64,000 nucleotides of DNA from the NCBI GenBank assembly GCA_002786025.1, contig NHNW01000028.1, positions 62,001 through 126,000 of the forward strand, written 5' to 3'. Position 1 is the stretch's first letter, and the number at the start of each line of letters is the position of its first letter. The position numbers were made by a program, and so were the translations under genes. The DNA is from Zasmidium citrigriseum (taxonomy: Eukaryota > Ascomycota > Dothideomycetes > Mycosphaerellales > Mycosphaerellaceae). Positions 29,987 to 41,648 of this stretch are shown piece by piece. Below the pieces are notes generated by a model. It had not been told where the DNA came from and searched no databases. It saw only the letters and a program-made list of their open reading frames with translations.

Positions 29987-32704
29987 CTACGCAGCAGCGG
30001 GGATCGGCTCATTAACAGATGTCGTGCTGGCTGAAGAAGGGATTCTTTCCCTTTCCTTTGTGCCGTCGACTTTCCCGGCTTCTCGTACCGCTTCCATGAA
30101 CTCGTCTTCCGAGCCAACGTCCCATCTCTCCTCGTTCATCCAGCCGATTACTCCTAGAATCTCCTCTTTACTGCCGTACAGCTTCCTCTCGAGCTTTCCA
30201 AGACACGCCACCGCAGCACGAACCAGCGTCTTATCACCCTCGAAGACGAACACGTCCAGAACCCGTGAGACATGCTCATGCGAGAGGTGATATGCGAACA
30301 AACATCGGAAGATGGGGTCCAGGAATTCTTCCGGCGAGAGTCCGACGGCGGGGTTCGTGAGGTGGTCGTGAAGTTTCGTAAACTTGTACTTGAGAGTCGA
30401 GAGGCAGTACTTGTAAGTCCTTCCCATGGCGACTTGGTCGTGGACGAGGAAAGCGAGGGGTAGCGGGCGATTGAGCATGTTGGCCAGGAGAACGAAGGCC
30501 TGCGGAGGAGGCAGTAGAAGGCAGACAACTCCAGCGATGAGGTGCGTTCCGTAAACGTATCCGACATCGCTGCGGTACATGGCAAAAGCGCGGAGGACGT
30601 TCGTAAGCGATTTGTGCAGAGGACCGTCGTGTTGGTACATGCGGAGTTCGGGGTAGACATGAGGAACGTCACGGTCGATGGCATCCAGCCAGGCGGCTTC
30701 CTTGCTCTGGTTGCGTTCTTCGTCAGGCATCTCGGCGATCTTCTCTTCCAGGGCGTTTGCTCTTGCCAGAGCAGCTTCGAAGGACGTGGCGGACAGCTCG
30801 AGTTCGTTTCCAACCGCTTTCTGCCAGACTTCTCCCCTACTCCTGGGAGTCACTCCTCGCCACCAGAGTTCGCGTGTCCTGGGCTCCTTCACAACCGCAT
30901 CCCAATTCGGCAGAACATGCTGGTCCCATATCCTCGCAATACTGCCCTGCATCTCCTCACGATTTTCCTTGTTCTCTTGCTCCTTCAAAGCCCTCTTCTT
31001 CTCCGCCTCAGCTGCTCGTGCCATCATCTGCTGAAACTCTTTCAGATGCTTCCTCTCCTCTTTCTGGCACTTTGGCGGCAGCCATGAAGGCCTCGTCCGT
31101 GTGAGAACAGCCTCCTTCTCCTTGCTGATCGGCAGAGGATCAATCATGATGTTGCCTTTTTGTACAGGAGGCACCACCGGCAAAGTTGGTAGCTCCTTCA
31201 CATTCGCCATTGTCGCGCTTTTGGTCAAGCTCGGCCGAGGTGGGCTGCTGGAAGGTGTGTTTGACGCAGAATGCCTCTTCTCCAATGACAGCTTCTCCGA
31301 GTACTCTTCCAGCGCTTGTGATAATTGCCTCGCCTCTTCATTCAGATCCTCTGTCCACGACTTGCTCCTATGCTTTCGGCTGAGAGGCTCTCCAGGAGGA
31401 AATGCGGCGATCGTAGCGCTATGCGGCATCTGCGGTCGACCGTGCTTGGGTGATCGAGGCGAGGCGTAGTGACCGGTGGGTAGCGATGGACGTTTGGCTT
31501 GTTTAGGAATATTCGCAGAATGCAGATTTGCATGTGGTGATCTTCGATGCGGACTAGGCGTCAGAGATCGCACACCTCTGTTCATCGGCGGGGATTTGAA
31601 AGAATGGTATTGTCCTGGCATGGGCGAGATGGGGACGTTCTCCAAGATCGCCTCTTCTGGCACTTCCTCATCCTCATCGTTGTACTCCGCCTCCAGCTCT
31701 TTCGTCGTCTTCCTTCCGGGCTGCCATGACGGTCGTCTTTGGAGCGTGCCATTCTCTTTCGGTGTCTCGTATGAAGCTTTGGGCGTGGCGCTGGCCAATG
31801 TCTGGGGCGAGACGGAATACCCATTCTGCATGAATGGCTTGCTGGGCGAGGGCGATCGCGAGGGATGTCGTTGCATGAAGGGCGAGACAGGACTAGTGAC
31901 GGCGCGCTGCATGCTCCGACCATTGGGCAGGTTGAGGGATTGATCGCGAAGGACGCCATTCACCGCTCCTTGAAGGCTCGGGTATCTCTGCCGCGAGCCA
32001 TTGGGCAGTGGGCCGAGTGGAGAGCGCTGGGGCGAAATGGCGCCTCTCGTGCGAGGCAGCATCGAGATGTCTGAGGTGGTGAGCGACTTGGGCGGCGGTC
32101 TTCGCAGCGTCGGTCGGCTGTCCGGCGGCAGGTTGCAGTCGTCGCCCGAATCTCTCCCGCCGTCTTCCAGGTTGACTTCCTCGAAGTGGCCCTCCTTCGA
32201 CGTCAACTCGGCATCTGAAAGGTCGTCCGAATTGATCGACGACGAGCTCTTGGAACTTTTCGAATAGCTCAGTTCCGGCGGCGAAGAGGGAATGCACCCG
32301 TCGTCGTTCACGCTCTCTACCGAGACATTCGCCATCATGATCTTCTCCGTCGGCAGACTGAAGCTCCGCAGGCCTCTCCCTTCAGCAACCAGCACACTCT
32401 CCGGCAGGCCAATGCCACACACCACCGCCGAGTCCACCCTCTTGCTAGGAGTCCTCGACTCGCCAGTGTAAGACTTCCTCTTCTTGCCCGAGATCAACGC
32501 GCGCCAAAAGCCATACTCGTGCGCTGCGGGAGTAGTATCAATATCGTCCAAGTGGTCGGGGGTGGATTTTGTCGTGACGAAGACGGAGGAGGGAGACCAA
32601 GGAGAGGATGCGCCGTTCTTGAAGTTGTTGTTGTAGTCGTCGTTGAGGCCCGTCTCAGTGACGGGCGACCAGGGGAGTCGCGGCGGGAGCCTCTGGGCAG
32701 GCAT
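29987..32704 (-). CDS. TBC (Rab-GAP-like) domain protein with atypical catalytic residues
   Basis: A single exon of 905 residues from the ATG at 32704; the frame's upstream start is a GTG. The first 560 residues are Ser/Pro-rich and probably disordered, with many possible phosphosites. A Lys/Glu-rich coiled-coil-like segment around KKRALKEQENKENREEM precedes the TBC domain (about residues 610-870), which starts at ELWWRGVTPRSRGEVW. In active Rab GAPs an IxxDxxR arginine and a YxQ glutamine act on GTP. Here those places read IDRDVPH and YVYG, so both fingers appear replaced. The protein may be a pseudo-GAP scaffold or use another mechanism. The fold assignment is secure; activity is inferred to be altered. 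Confidence 0.85.
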   Translation of the reverse strand: MPAQRLPPRLPWSPVTETGLNDDYNNNFKNGASSPWSPSSVFVTTKSTPDHLDDIDTTPAAHEYGFWRALISGKKRKSYTGESRTPSKRVDSAVVCGIGLPESVLVAEGRGLRSFSLPTEKIMMANVSVESVNDDGCIPSSPPELSYSKSSKSSSSINSDDLSDAELTSKEGHFEEVNLEDGGRDSGDDCNLPPDSRPTLRRPPPKSLTTSDISMLPRTRGAISPQRSPLGPLPNGSRQRYPSLQGAVNGVLRDQSLNLPNGRSMQRAVTSPVSPFMQRHPSRSPSPSKPFMQNGYSVSPQTLASATPKASYETPKENGTLQRRPSWQPGRKTTKELEAEYNDEDEEVPEEAILENVPISPMPGQYHSFKSPPMNRGVRSLTPSPHRRSPHANLHSANIPKQAKRPSLPTGHYASPRSPKHGRPQMPHSATIAAFPPGEPLSRKHRSKSWTEDLNEEARQLSQALEEYSEKLSLEKRHSASNTPSSSPPRPSLTKSATMANVKELPTLPVVPPVQKGNIMIDPLPISKEKEAVLTRTRPSWLPPKCQKEERKHLKEFQQMMARAAEAEKKRALKEQENKENREEMQGSIARIWDQHVLPNWDAVVKEPRTRELWWRGVTPRSRGEVWQKAVGNELELSATSFEAALARANALEEKIAEMPDEERNQSKEAAWLDAIDRDVPHVYPELRMYQHDGPLHKSLTNVLRAFAMYRSDVGYVYGTHLIAGVVCLLLPPPQAFVLLANMLNRPLPLAFLVHDQVAMGRTYKYCLSTLKYKFTKLHDHLTNPAVGLSPEEFLDPIFRCLFAYHLSHEHVSRVLDVFVFEGDKTLVRAAVACLGKLERKLYGSKEEILGVIGWMNEERWDVGSEDEFMEAVREAGKVDGTKERERIPSSASTTSVNEPIPAAA

Positions 32705-33590
32705 TGTCGCTTCCTCGATCAAAGGTGCCACCGAATCAAATCCCCTGTTTCCGTCTTCGCGCAGTCTCCACAGCCGCCGTCCTGCGCTTGGGCCGATCAG
32801 CCTCTCAGGGGCCGCGAATGACGGACTTCTAGCGGCCTTCTTCGATCAGAGGCGAAGACTGTTGGTAGCCAGCGTTGGAGGTTCCAGGACGGCTATGTAT
32901 GCTGGGTCATGAAGTATGTATTATCGGCGTCATCGGCCAGCCATGCGTTTCGACTGTGGTTGGAAAACCCAACAACCGGGAAGCCTCAGGCGTGGCTGGG
33001 ACGGATGCCGCTTCACGCTACCGCCCGGCGGATCGAATGGTTTGATGGGATTAGCCGCACTGAACGAATGGACGATGCGGCGCCTCGCCTGTGGGATGGG
33101 AGAGAAGAAGCAGAAACAGAACAACGATTTGAATAATGATAACGCAGTCCCAATGCTCAAGTGGCGGCTCCCAGAGCTCTGCCCGCGGTGCTGTGTGCTG
33201 GTGGGATGCGAACAGCAACAGCAACAGCTGCTGCAACTTGCTTATCGACGATCGACTCTGATGCGAAGCGGAGACACGAGAGGATCAGCTTTCGTGCATG
33301 CCAGACGGGAAGGAACAAAGAGAGCGGCCTGGCCAAGAACACCTCTTCCGTTTCTTCCTCTCAATGCCAACCTCCGCCGTCAGCACTACGAACAACAACG
33401 ACAAAGCCTTTCTTTCGGCATCGTGCCTGGTGCCTGTCTGTCCGCCAGTTCGTGCCTGTTGCTGTGTCCCCACTCGTCAGATGAACCGCATCCGCCGCCA
33501 GCCGCGAACATCCCAGCACTTGAACAGTGTCCTTCCAAGGACCATTCCAGAACACAAACATCCTGGCGCCGCATCACCAGTTTTGATTGC
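32705..33590. other. Intergenic between the TBC gene start and the TERT stop
   Basis: An 886-base interval holding the TBC gene promoter and the TERT 3' region. A CAG/CAA-rich run near 33210-33235 gives Gln-rich short frames. The 232-codon plus-strand frame over this stretch overlaps the TERT last exon antisense and looks spurious. Confidence 0.4.
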
Positions 33591-36500
33591 CTAAAATATT
33601 GCAGCCTCAAGTAATCTCCGTTCGGCACGCCGCACATGCAATCCCAGCAATTGCTGTTCAAGATATGCCAACAACACTCTGTGCTTCGTCTGGCGTCTGC
33701 GAAAGACGGTGAGAAAGGCGTTGCAAGCGAGCCTGTGTTGCGTCATGGAACCGTTAGTTTACAAGCTTTTGGAGAAAATCGTCTGGCTCGCCACGGAAGT
33801 TTGAGGGTGAAATTGATGAGAGAAGAGGCGCACACGGCGGCGGTCCTTTCGTTGAGCGCAGCGCAGCTTTTGCCCAGAAACGTGCTGCTGAAACAAGATG
33901 CGGCTCTCGGGAGAGCATCCTTCATCTTTTTTCCCGCGGGCGCACAGGCGAATCAAGAGCTTTGCTTGGTTCGCAAATCCGGTTCACGCATCCGAGCTGA
34001 GACAGCTTCTGTCTGCGATGGAGAGGGAACAATGAAGGGCTAGGAGATTATGACTTACCATCGCGCCTGTGTGTTGGTCACACTGCACTCGTACGGCACC
34101 GACTCTTTGCTGCTTTGCTTGCGCCGGCGCATAAGCACGCATGCGAGTTTGATCGTATCGTCGACAGCCTCTGTTTCGAGTCAGTATTGGGTTCAATATG
34201 CCCCACTCGCACAACACCTTCTGCACGTCAAGCGCAAGCGCAGAGCAAATCGTGCGCTAGCTTTTCTCTTCATTGCCGCATTGAGAAGGTCTGCATGTGA
34301 AATGGTGTGAGGCAATACTTACTGATCATCAGCTTGCCCGCGGGCTGCTGAGCAGATGGCAATGACTTCACGTAGTGATAGCTCTTCTGCGCGACTTCAG
34401 TGAAGCTGTGATAGAGGTTGGAGAGGACGGTATTGATGCTGTTGTAAGATGTTGAAAGCAGCATGGCGTGCATCTGCAACTTCAGAGCACTGCAATGTCG
34501 TCAGCAAGAATCAACCATCATCACTGTCATTCACTCACTTCAGCGTCTTTCTATAGAAGCTTTGACCTGGCAGCTTCGAATACTCGACCGTCACTGCATC
34601 TGCAAGATCTGAAACGCTGTCAGCGCAATCCAAGTTCTTTCAGGGATCAACCTACTCGTTTTGCGTCGTCTTTCTTTATCTTTCGCCAAATCCAGTGTCC
34701 TGGTGTCGATCGCATTACCACAGTATGGGAAGTTACGCTCTTTCAACTTCGTAATGCTGTGGCCATCAATCTCAATATCGAAGTTTGCTCGACTCTTCTC
34801 AGCCTTGACCTCAACACCGAATTGCGGTATACCAGCATGCATGACTTGCATGAACTTCTCGACCACTTTGCGCTCCGTACTGATGACAAGAAAGTCGTCA
34901 ATCAAACGTAGCAATACGCTTCTACCATCATTAACGAATCCAAGACATTCTCGTTCGAGCTGGGCGTAGAAGTAGCTGCATAGGATGCTTGACACGATCG
35001 ACCCTTGTGGAATGCCTTTCTTCTGTCGATAGAATCGCTTGCCGACCTTGATCAGATTTGATTGAACGTGCTCCTTCAGGAATGAAAGCACACTTCGCCC
35101 GGTCTCGCGCCGCTGGTTGACCCCATTGACATAGACTGATCGTGTGCGACCTTGTTCAATGTCTGTCGACACCTCGCTTTGGAAGTCGAAGTATCGATCA
35201 CCAGCGACGGCCTTGGTCAGGAACTTCCACGAGGGCTTCGATCCAAATCCTGGTGTCTCTTTGCTGTGGTTTCCAGCAAGCTTGGATCTCGAATACTTGG
35301 CCACCTGGTATTGGTCCTCGGCGATAATGTCTTGCATGAGCTCCAGTAGATGCTCCTGCGGAATCGTGTCGAAGCAAGCTTGAACGTCGACTTTTGCAAA
35401 GTAAAGGGGTCTGCCTTCAAGACCTTTCTGATGGAGCGACCGACGATATGACTGCAGACGTGGGAACATATCGTCCACCGAGAATAGGGCTGATCCGAGT
35501 GTTTCGGGACGAACAGTCTTCTCGTAGTTCAACACACTGAATGCAGGTGTCATCAGACTGTTGATGCTTCTGCCCAAGACCATCTTTCCTCGCTGCAGTT
35601 TCTGGACACGCCTTCTCAGGTTGATAATAGGACGCATGCCTCGCTCCTTTGGCAGCATACGAACGTGGCTCACGCCGAGTGCTCTCTTCGCCAGCATCTC
35701 TCTCACGACTGCGGGTTTGCATTCCTCCAGCATAGAATGTTTCAGAGAGCTGAGCGCCGGTTCGGCCATTTCCTTCCAGACATCGTGCCTGAAGTAGAAC
35801 AGCTGGTTTCGGTGAACATTCGATTCGGTGACGTGGAAGTGGCCGCGGACCAAGGGGATCAGGAAAGAATCGAAGAGGTAATACAGAAGCTCAGCCATCA
35901 ATTCCTGTCTTTTTGCGAAGTCGGTCCTGCTTAGACGGTGCTTTCCGTCCAGCTTGGGCGGCTTCAGCCAGCCCACATCGTGAAGTTGCATTCCTTGCAA
36001 TGCATCGTGCAAGCTCGTGCTTTCAAAGCGACGAAGCCTGATGAAGCGGTCGATACTTTGGTGTACTTTATGAGCATTGTGTCGTCCAGTCTCGCCGTCT
36101 CCCCACAATTCGCTTGGAAAGACTCTCGACACAGCGGCACGACAGAATGCGGATACGTCACTCTCGGTCGAAGCCAGCTGGATCGAAGCATCGGTCGTAG
36201 AGCCTTCGAACTTTGGTCCTGGGCAGTAATGCTGTAGCAAAGCGTGGTATGAGCATTTCGAATGCCTCTTTCGAAGTCGTTTGACGAGGTCTTTCGCGGC
36301 GCCTCTCAAGCGCTTCGGTAAGGAAATATGTTTCGTGAACCCTGCTCCACTCGACTTGCCAGGCTTACGATTGGCAGCCTTCATCTTGTGTGCGATCTCC
36401 TTGTCTCGAAGGGTATAGTCACGGAACGGATCCGCCGTGTCTTTCGCATCGACGTTTGATTCAAGTACGTTGTGAAGCCCGAATTGCGCCGGAAAGATGT

Positions 36501-37520
36501 ACTTCATGACATGGGCGGTCTCCTCATCACTCTCGGTATCACGGTATCGGTTGAGAACGTGGATTCGATTGAGGCCAACTCTGATTCCTCCCCTGGCATT
36601 TGGTTCTGCTCGCGCGTACAACATTCGATATCGCACAAAGCGGATATCCGTCAGTCCGCGCCTGGTGGACGACTGTGGAGAGTCTCCAATCTGTGTCTCT
36701 TTTGGTACCTTTCCGGACACTACTGCCTGGTTGAGCACTGGCAGATCGCACATTGGAATGCCGCTGAGCTGTATGAGATTGCTGCTGTCGGCGACGGGCG
36801 TGAAAAGACCGCAGTCCATCAACACATCTCCGATGAGCCGTTCTGCGGCCTTGCCCAGAAGATCAGGTATTGCTGTCCATGGATGCTTTCGTAGGGCTTC
36901 GGCGTGTTCATTAGACCCAACCGAATATATGCCAGGGATTCCAGGCACGATTACCGGGTCCACGCCATGATTGTTCTCTGTCACGTATCGTTGGAAGTTC
37001 TGACAGAGGATGTGCTTTGGTCGCTGTGTTCCTGCGGATCGTCGAAAAAGAAGCCAGATCACAAAGTCCACGATCTGGACAATATCAGTATCAATGCTCA
37101 GACAAGGTGGACTTACAAAGGATGCTAGAACGAGAGATGAGGTGCATTTCGTACCTCGCCCTGCTTGAACTCGCCTGGCGTCAAGGCAATGGAAGATTCG
37201 GAGTTGGTCAGCTGTTGGGTGAAGATGGTGAGATCTTCGTCCACAAAGCTGCTGTCATCGATCTGAATATGCCTGGAAGTGCCGACCAACGTCGTATCGA
37301 GGAGGCGCGAGACATGTTCATCTCCACTTTCGATGCCATACTGCTGAAGCCGCTTCCTCCTTTTCTTGGAGAGACGCGACGCGAGGTATTGCCGCAATGT
37401 CACCACTTCTCGGTAATACTTGCGTAGGAGCGGAAACGATGGCCGTTGAGCTGGTCCATTACTGTTCTTTTGTCGCTTGTTGGGATGTCTCTCGGCTCGA
37501 GATGGTCTCTTTCTCTTCAT
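33591..37520 (-). CDS. TERT: Telomerase reverse transcriptase catalytic subunit
   Basis: Six exons: 37520-37155, 37074-34656, 34608-34539, 34489-34323, 34170-34059 and 33732-33591. All phases join cleanly to give 1,091 residues, a normal fungal TERT length. Exon 1 holds the N-terminal YYREVVTLRQYLASRL block. The T motif FYFRHDVWKEM lies near residue 550, motif 1 around VRMLPKERGMRPIINLRR, motif A KVDVQACFDTI with catalytic Asp near 685, motif B' KGIPQGSIVSSILCSYFY near 812, motif C LRLIDDFLVIST with the Asp pair near 848-849, and motif E FPYCGNAID. The small exons encode the thumb-like C-terminal extension (FYRKTL, LKLQMHAMLLSTSYNS, YECSVTNTQARW). The last intron is 326 nt, unusually long here. 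It adds telomere repeats in the nucleus. Confidence 0.93.
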
Positions 37521-38918
37521 GATGAAGGCATGTTGATGGTGAATGTCGTTGATGAGGTCGAATTTCGGCAATTCGAGAACAGATAGAACGCGTCGCGTAA
37601 GCACGTGACCGTGCTGGAGCCATTCCTCCCAAATCTCCTAGCACAACTCCATCTCGTCAACTTTCCTACATCACACTCCTCTCAGCATCGAATGCGCCAC
37701 GGGATGGTGTCCAGTCGAAGGCGATTGCAATGCACACGTACTCTCGCGGAAATTGTCGTGAGCTCTCTGCCACTGATGGACACTCCCTCACACTTTCCGA
37801 GGCTACTACATGTATCTGTAAGAGCCGTCGTCCGATCAGGAACAAGAACGAGAAGGCTGGACGGCGCTGCCTGATATGACATGCGACCTTCGCTCATGAC
37901 CGGTCTGCGAGTCTCGTAAACAGCGATTCTTCCGACCACGAACTTCCGCTTCAGCTGGCACACATTGCTCGCTCGAGCCGATGTCGATATCGAACACGAA
38001 CTTCAGTCCAGGCTCTCTGGGAGGCGATGGAAACAGTGGTAGCGCACGTCGTAGATGCCGCACTCAGCTTCGACCTCCCAGCATGTGTTCTCTAGCTGCG
38101 TCTTTGTTATTAATCCCTGGGCCCATTCCGAACTTTGTCGCCACATGATCTTGTCATCGAGAGACCCGACAATGACACTGGAACCAGAATTCTATTCGAC
38201 GTAAAAAAGGACATGCACCATTGAATGACTAGCTCCAGACCTTGGACCTGATGACCCCACGCTCGTCTTACAGGAAGCTTCATGGTTTGGCGCGATTCTC
38301 ATTCATAAGGAGGTCATCCGTTCAGCGAGACAACTAGGTATGTTGATGACGCTAATCTCTGCACATGCTCAGGAAAGGGTGTGATGTATGCAGCCACCCA
38401 TAATTCGGAACTTCGGTGGCCGTCTGAGACCTGGTCAGGAGCATCATCCTTGTCTGTTGTACAAACGCCACACAAACAAATTGAGAGAGCACGCGTACAG
38501 GCATTGCCACGATCTGGCGCTTTCCTATCTTTAAGGACAGCGCTGACTTGAAATTTACTTCTGGCTCACGGCATCAACTCGATTTTAACTCTCAGAGGCT
38601 GCCCAAAACAGGAAGTGGTAGCGCTCCTTCGTCCATCCACAATAGACTTCGATCGACAGCAAGAACAGGACTGCGTCAACTAAAACGACAAATTCAGACA
38701 GCCAAATCCCCCAGGATCGATTTTTTTGACCACTGTGTTCCCTACCAGCGGCCAATCGACAAGGCCCTCCAATCGGGCGACAATCCCTTGAACGAGAGTA
38801 TTCATTGTGGGGATCGGCCTTCAAACAAACAACAAGACCACAGTTTCAGCACAGTTGCCGAATCCAAGAGACAGCTGCACATAACCTTGGCCGCAACCTT
38901 GAGCTCTTCACGCCAGAC
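37521..38918. other. Divergent intergenic region TERT / PAL
   Basis: 1.4 kb between the start codons of TERT (minus) and PAL (plus). No convincing open frame, tRNA or repeat is visible. It should hold two promoters, and the PAL leader just before 38,919 is CA-rich. A telomerase RNA gene cannot be recognised here. Confidence 0.4.
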
Positions 38919-41197
38919 ATGACTGGAAACAGCGACGGCCTTGCAAATGGGATGAAGGTGGCATCGAAAGCACACAAGCTATACGGAAAGCATTTGCAAT
39001 GGACACTAGATCATCATCGAAGGCTTCGCTATCTGACCGAGGGGCCCGCCGAAGACTACGTCGTGACTGTTCGGGGGAACGGCCTGACCATGGCAGATAT
39101 CTTAGCCATTTCACAGTAGGTCTCTGTCCTCAAAATCCATGACTTCACTGACAACGCGAAGCAAGAAAGCTCGATGTCGATTGACAACGGAGGAGCCAGT
39201 TCTTCAGCGTGTCGATGCCAGCGTGGATTTCCTCGCTCAGCAACTTGAATCAGGCAGCGCGCTCTACGGTATGTCTGCAATCGCAAAGCTAGAACACAAT
39301 CGATTGATCGGTCTACGCAGGGATCAATACCGGATTTGGCGGCTCTGCAGATACGCGAACCTCTCACACTGTGGACTTGCAGAAAGCGTTACTTCAGACG
39401 CTTTCAAGTGGCATACTCATACCTTCAGACATCGGGAACGATGCGTCTGCCGAATCAGAGACTGTCATGTCCCTCAACAAGCACTGTCTGCCAAGAACTG
39501 TTGTCAGAGGAGCCATGCTGGCGAGATGCAATTCCCTGATGCGTGGGCATTCCGCCGTCCGCAGGAGCGTCATCGAAACTCTACTGGCACTGCTGAACTT
39601 GGACTACATTCCAGTGATCCCGCTTCGTGGTTCCATATCTGCCTCTGGTGATCTCATGCCGCTCGCATACATTGCAGGCGCACTAGAAGGCAATCAGGGT
39701 ATTCACATTAGCTGTCCACTTGGAGAAAGGCGTGTCGTTCTACCAGCAAACGAGGCCCTGCACCGAGCAGGCGTCAGCCCCGTGACTCTTGGCCCCAAGG
39801 AAGGCCTAGGCATTGCAAATGGAACAGTTGTCAGCGGTACTGTTGCCATTCTGGGAGTTCACGAAGCACAATATCTCGCCCTCTTCACGCAGGCTCTCAC
39901 AGGCATGGCTACCGAAGCAATGCGCGGCTCGATCGACAATCACGACCCCTTCATCGCTGCTGCGAGGCCTCATTCAGGACAGGTCGAAGCCGCAGCCAAC
40001 ATCACTCGATTCCTGCAAGGCTCAGATCTAGCGACGAGCCATGGCTCAGGCGCGAAGATGGACGGCCTCGCTCAGGACAGATATGCGTTGAGGACTGCCT
40101 CTCAATGGCTGGCACCATACCTGGAAGATCTTGAGCTTGCAGCGCGGCAACTAGAAACAGAGCTGAACTCGACGACCGACAACCCGTTGATTGATGTTCA
40201 AGCTGGTCGGGTACATCACGGCGGCAATTTCCAGGCCACCTCTGTCACCTCCGCCACGGAGAAGGCTCGTCTCGCATTGCAGATGTTCGGCAAGCTCATC
40301 TTTGCGCAAGCCTCGGAGATCATCAATCCGATGATGAATGGTAATCTGCCTCCTAACCTCAGCTTTGATGACCCTAGCCTGTCTTTCACCTTCAAGGGTC
40401 TCGACATCAACATGGCGGCGTATATGTCAGAGCTCGGTTTTCTGGCCAACCCAGTCTCCTCACATGTGCAATCGGCAGAGATGAATAATCAGGCCGTGAA
40501 CTCACTCGCCTTGATCTCGGCTCGATACACGCTCGATGCAGTGGAGATCGTTTCGATGATGGTGGCCGTCCATCTGTACGCCTGCTGCCAAGCTCTCGAT
40601 ATCCAGGCCATGTACAGCAAATCCATGGCCTGCATCAAAGCAGGCGCCTTCCAAGCCCTCTTGGATGTATTTGGATCGCTCCTCAATGGACATGAGCTCG
40701 ATGAAGTAGTGGAGGCCGTTATGAAGGCGATTTGCAGCGGACTGAAGGAGGCCAAGACAAAGGACCTGCGGCAACAGGCAGTCGTTGCGGCGGACGCCAC
40801 CGTCACGCCCATTTTCTCCTTAGCCTTCAGGGGAGACAAATCGCACGAGTTGAAGAGTCAACTTATCTCTGCGTTTCTCACCTGGAAGGAACAGTGCGTG
40901 AGCCTGATCGTCTCCTCCATCTCACACGCCCGCATCGAGTTCGCCACTGGAGCGACAGAAATCACACCTACCTATCTCAGTCGAGGCTCGAAGATCATGT
41001 ACAACTTTGTGCGAAATGAGTTGAAGGTGCCACTTCACAAGGGACTCGTCGAGCACGCAACCTGCGACAGACCAAGTCCCGAAGGCATTCAAGTGCTACC
41101 TGAGGACAGAGCTCTCATCGGCAAGCGGGTCAGCATTATCTACGAGGCTGTGCGGAGCGGCAGGGTCCATGATGCTCTGATCGAGAGCTTGCTTTGA
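38919..41197 (+). CDS. PAL: Phenylalanine ammonia-lyase (MIO-dependent aromatic lyase)
   Basis: Exons 38919-39115, 39162-39268 and 39321-41197 give 726 residues, standard for fungal PAL. The Ala-Ser-Gly triad that cyclises into the MIO cofactor is at residues 209-211 within LRGSISASGDLMPLAYIAG. Other family blocks are YGINTGFGGSADTR spanning the second intron, GLGIANGTVVSG, STTDNPLID and NFQATSVTSATEKARLAL. The enzyme deaminates phenylalanine (or tyrosine) to cinnamate (or coumarate) and ammonia. The residue pair controlling Phe versus Tyr or His choice cannot be settled by eye, so tyrosine or histidine lyase activity remains possible, though PAL is the usual fungal form. A DHA2 exporter follows on the same strand. 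Confidence 0.92.
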
Positions 41198-41648
41198 CTT
41201 TAACGACACGACTCGAGTCACAGGAGTATGAAGCAGCATTTTGGCGATAGAAACGCTGACATATATTGTAGAATATCGATAAACCATAGACGGTAGACTC
41301 GTACGCACACAGCTGTTCACCACATGCCAGATCGGGAGTCGATGTCACAGGCCCGTCGGGACCTGCTGCCAGATTACTGATCCTGCGGATTTCGCAATTT
41401 TCGATCAGTTCGGATGCCAATGCTCACAGCGTTCATCGAGCTCATTTGCGGACGTATCTATGAAGACATGCCTCTCCCGTTGACCTCACAGTCCCGGACC
41501 AAAGGCTGATGTTGATAAGTTGATTGTTGACCTGCTCATGTTTCACGATGTCACTCTGGAGAGAGGAGCCTAATGTATGGTTTAAAAGGCCTGGATCAGC
41601 CCTGGAAACACTTCTTCGTACACCGCGACCTGGCAAAACACTTCCAAA
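41198..41648. other. Intergenic between PAL and the second MFS gene
   Basis: A 451-base interval with the PAL 3' end and the transporter promoter. No gene is visible. Confidence 0.4.

Noticed and set aside
32916..33614. 232-codon plus-strand frame
   Set aside because: It overlaps the last TERT exon antisense, and its composition is random apart from a short Gln run.
37521..38918. Possible telomerase RNA beside TERT
   Set aside because: No template-like run of telomere repeat complement is recognisable, and fungal telomerase RNA genes are not usually linked to TERT.
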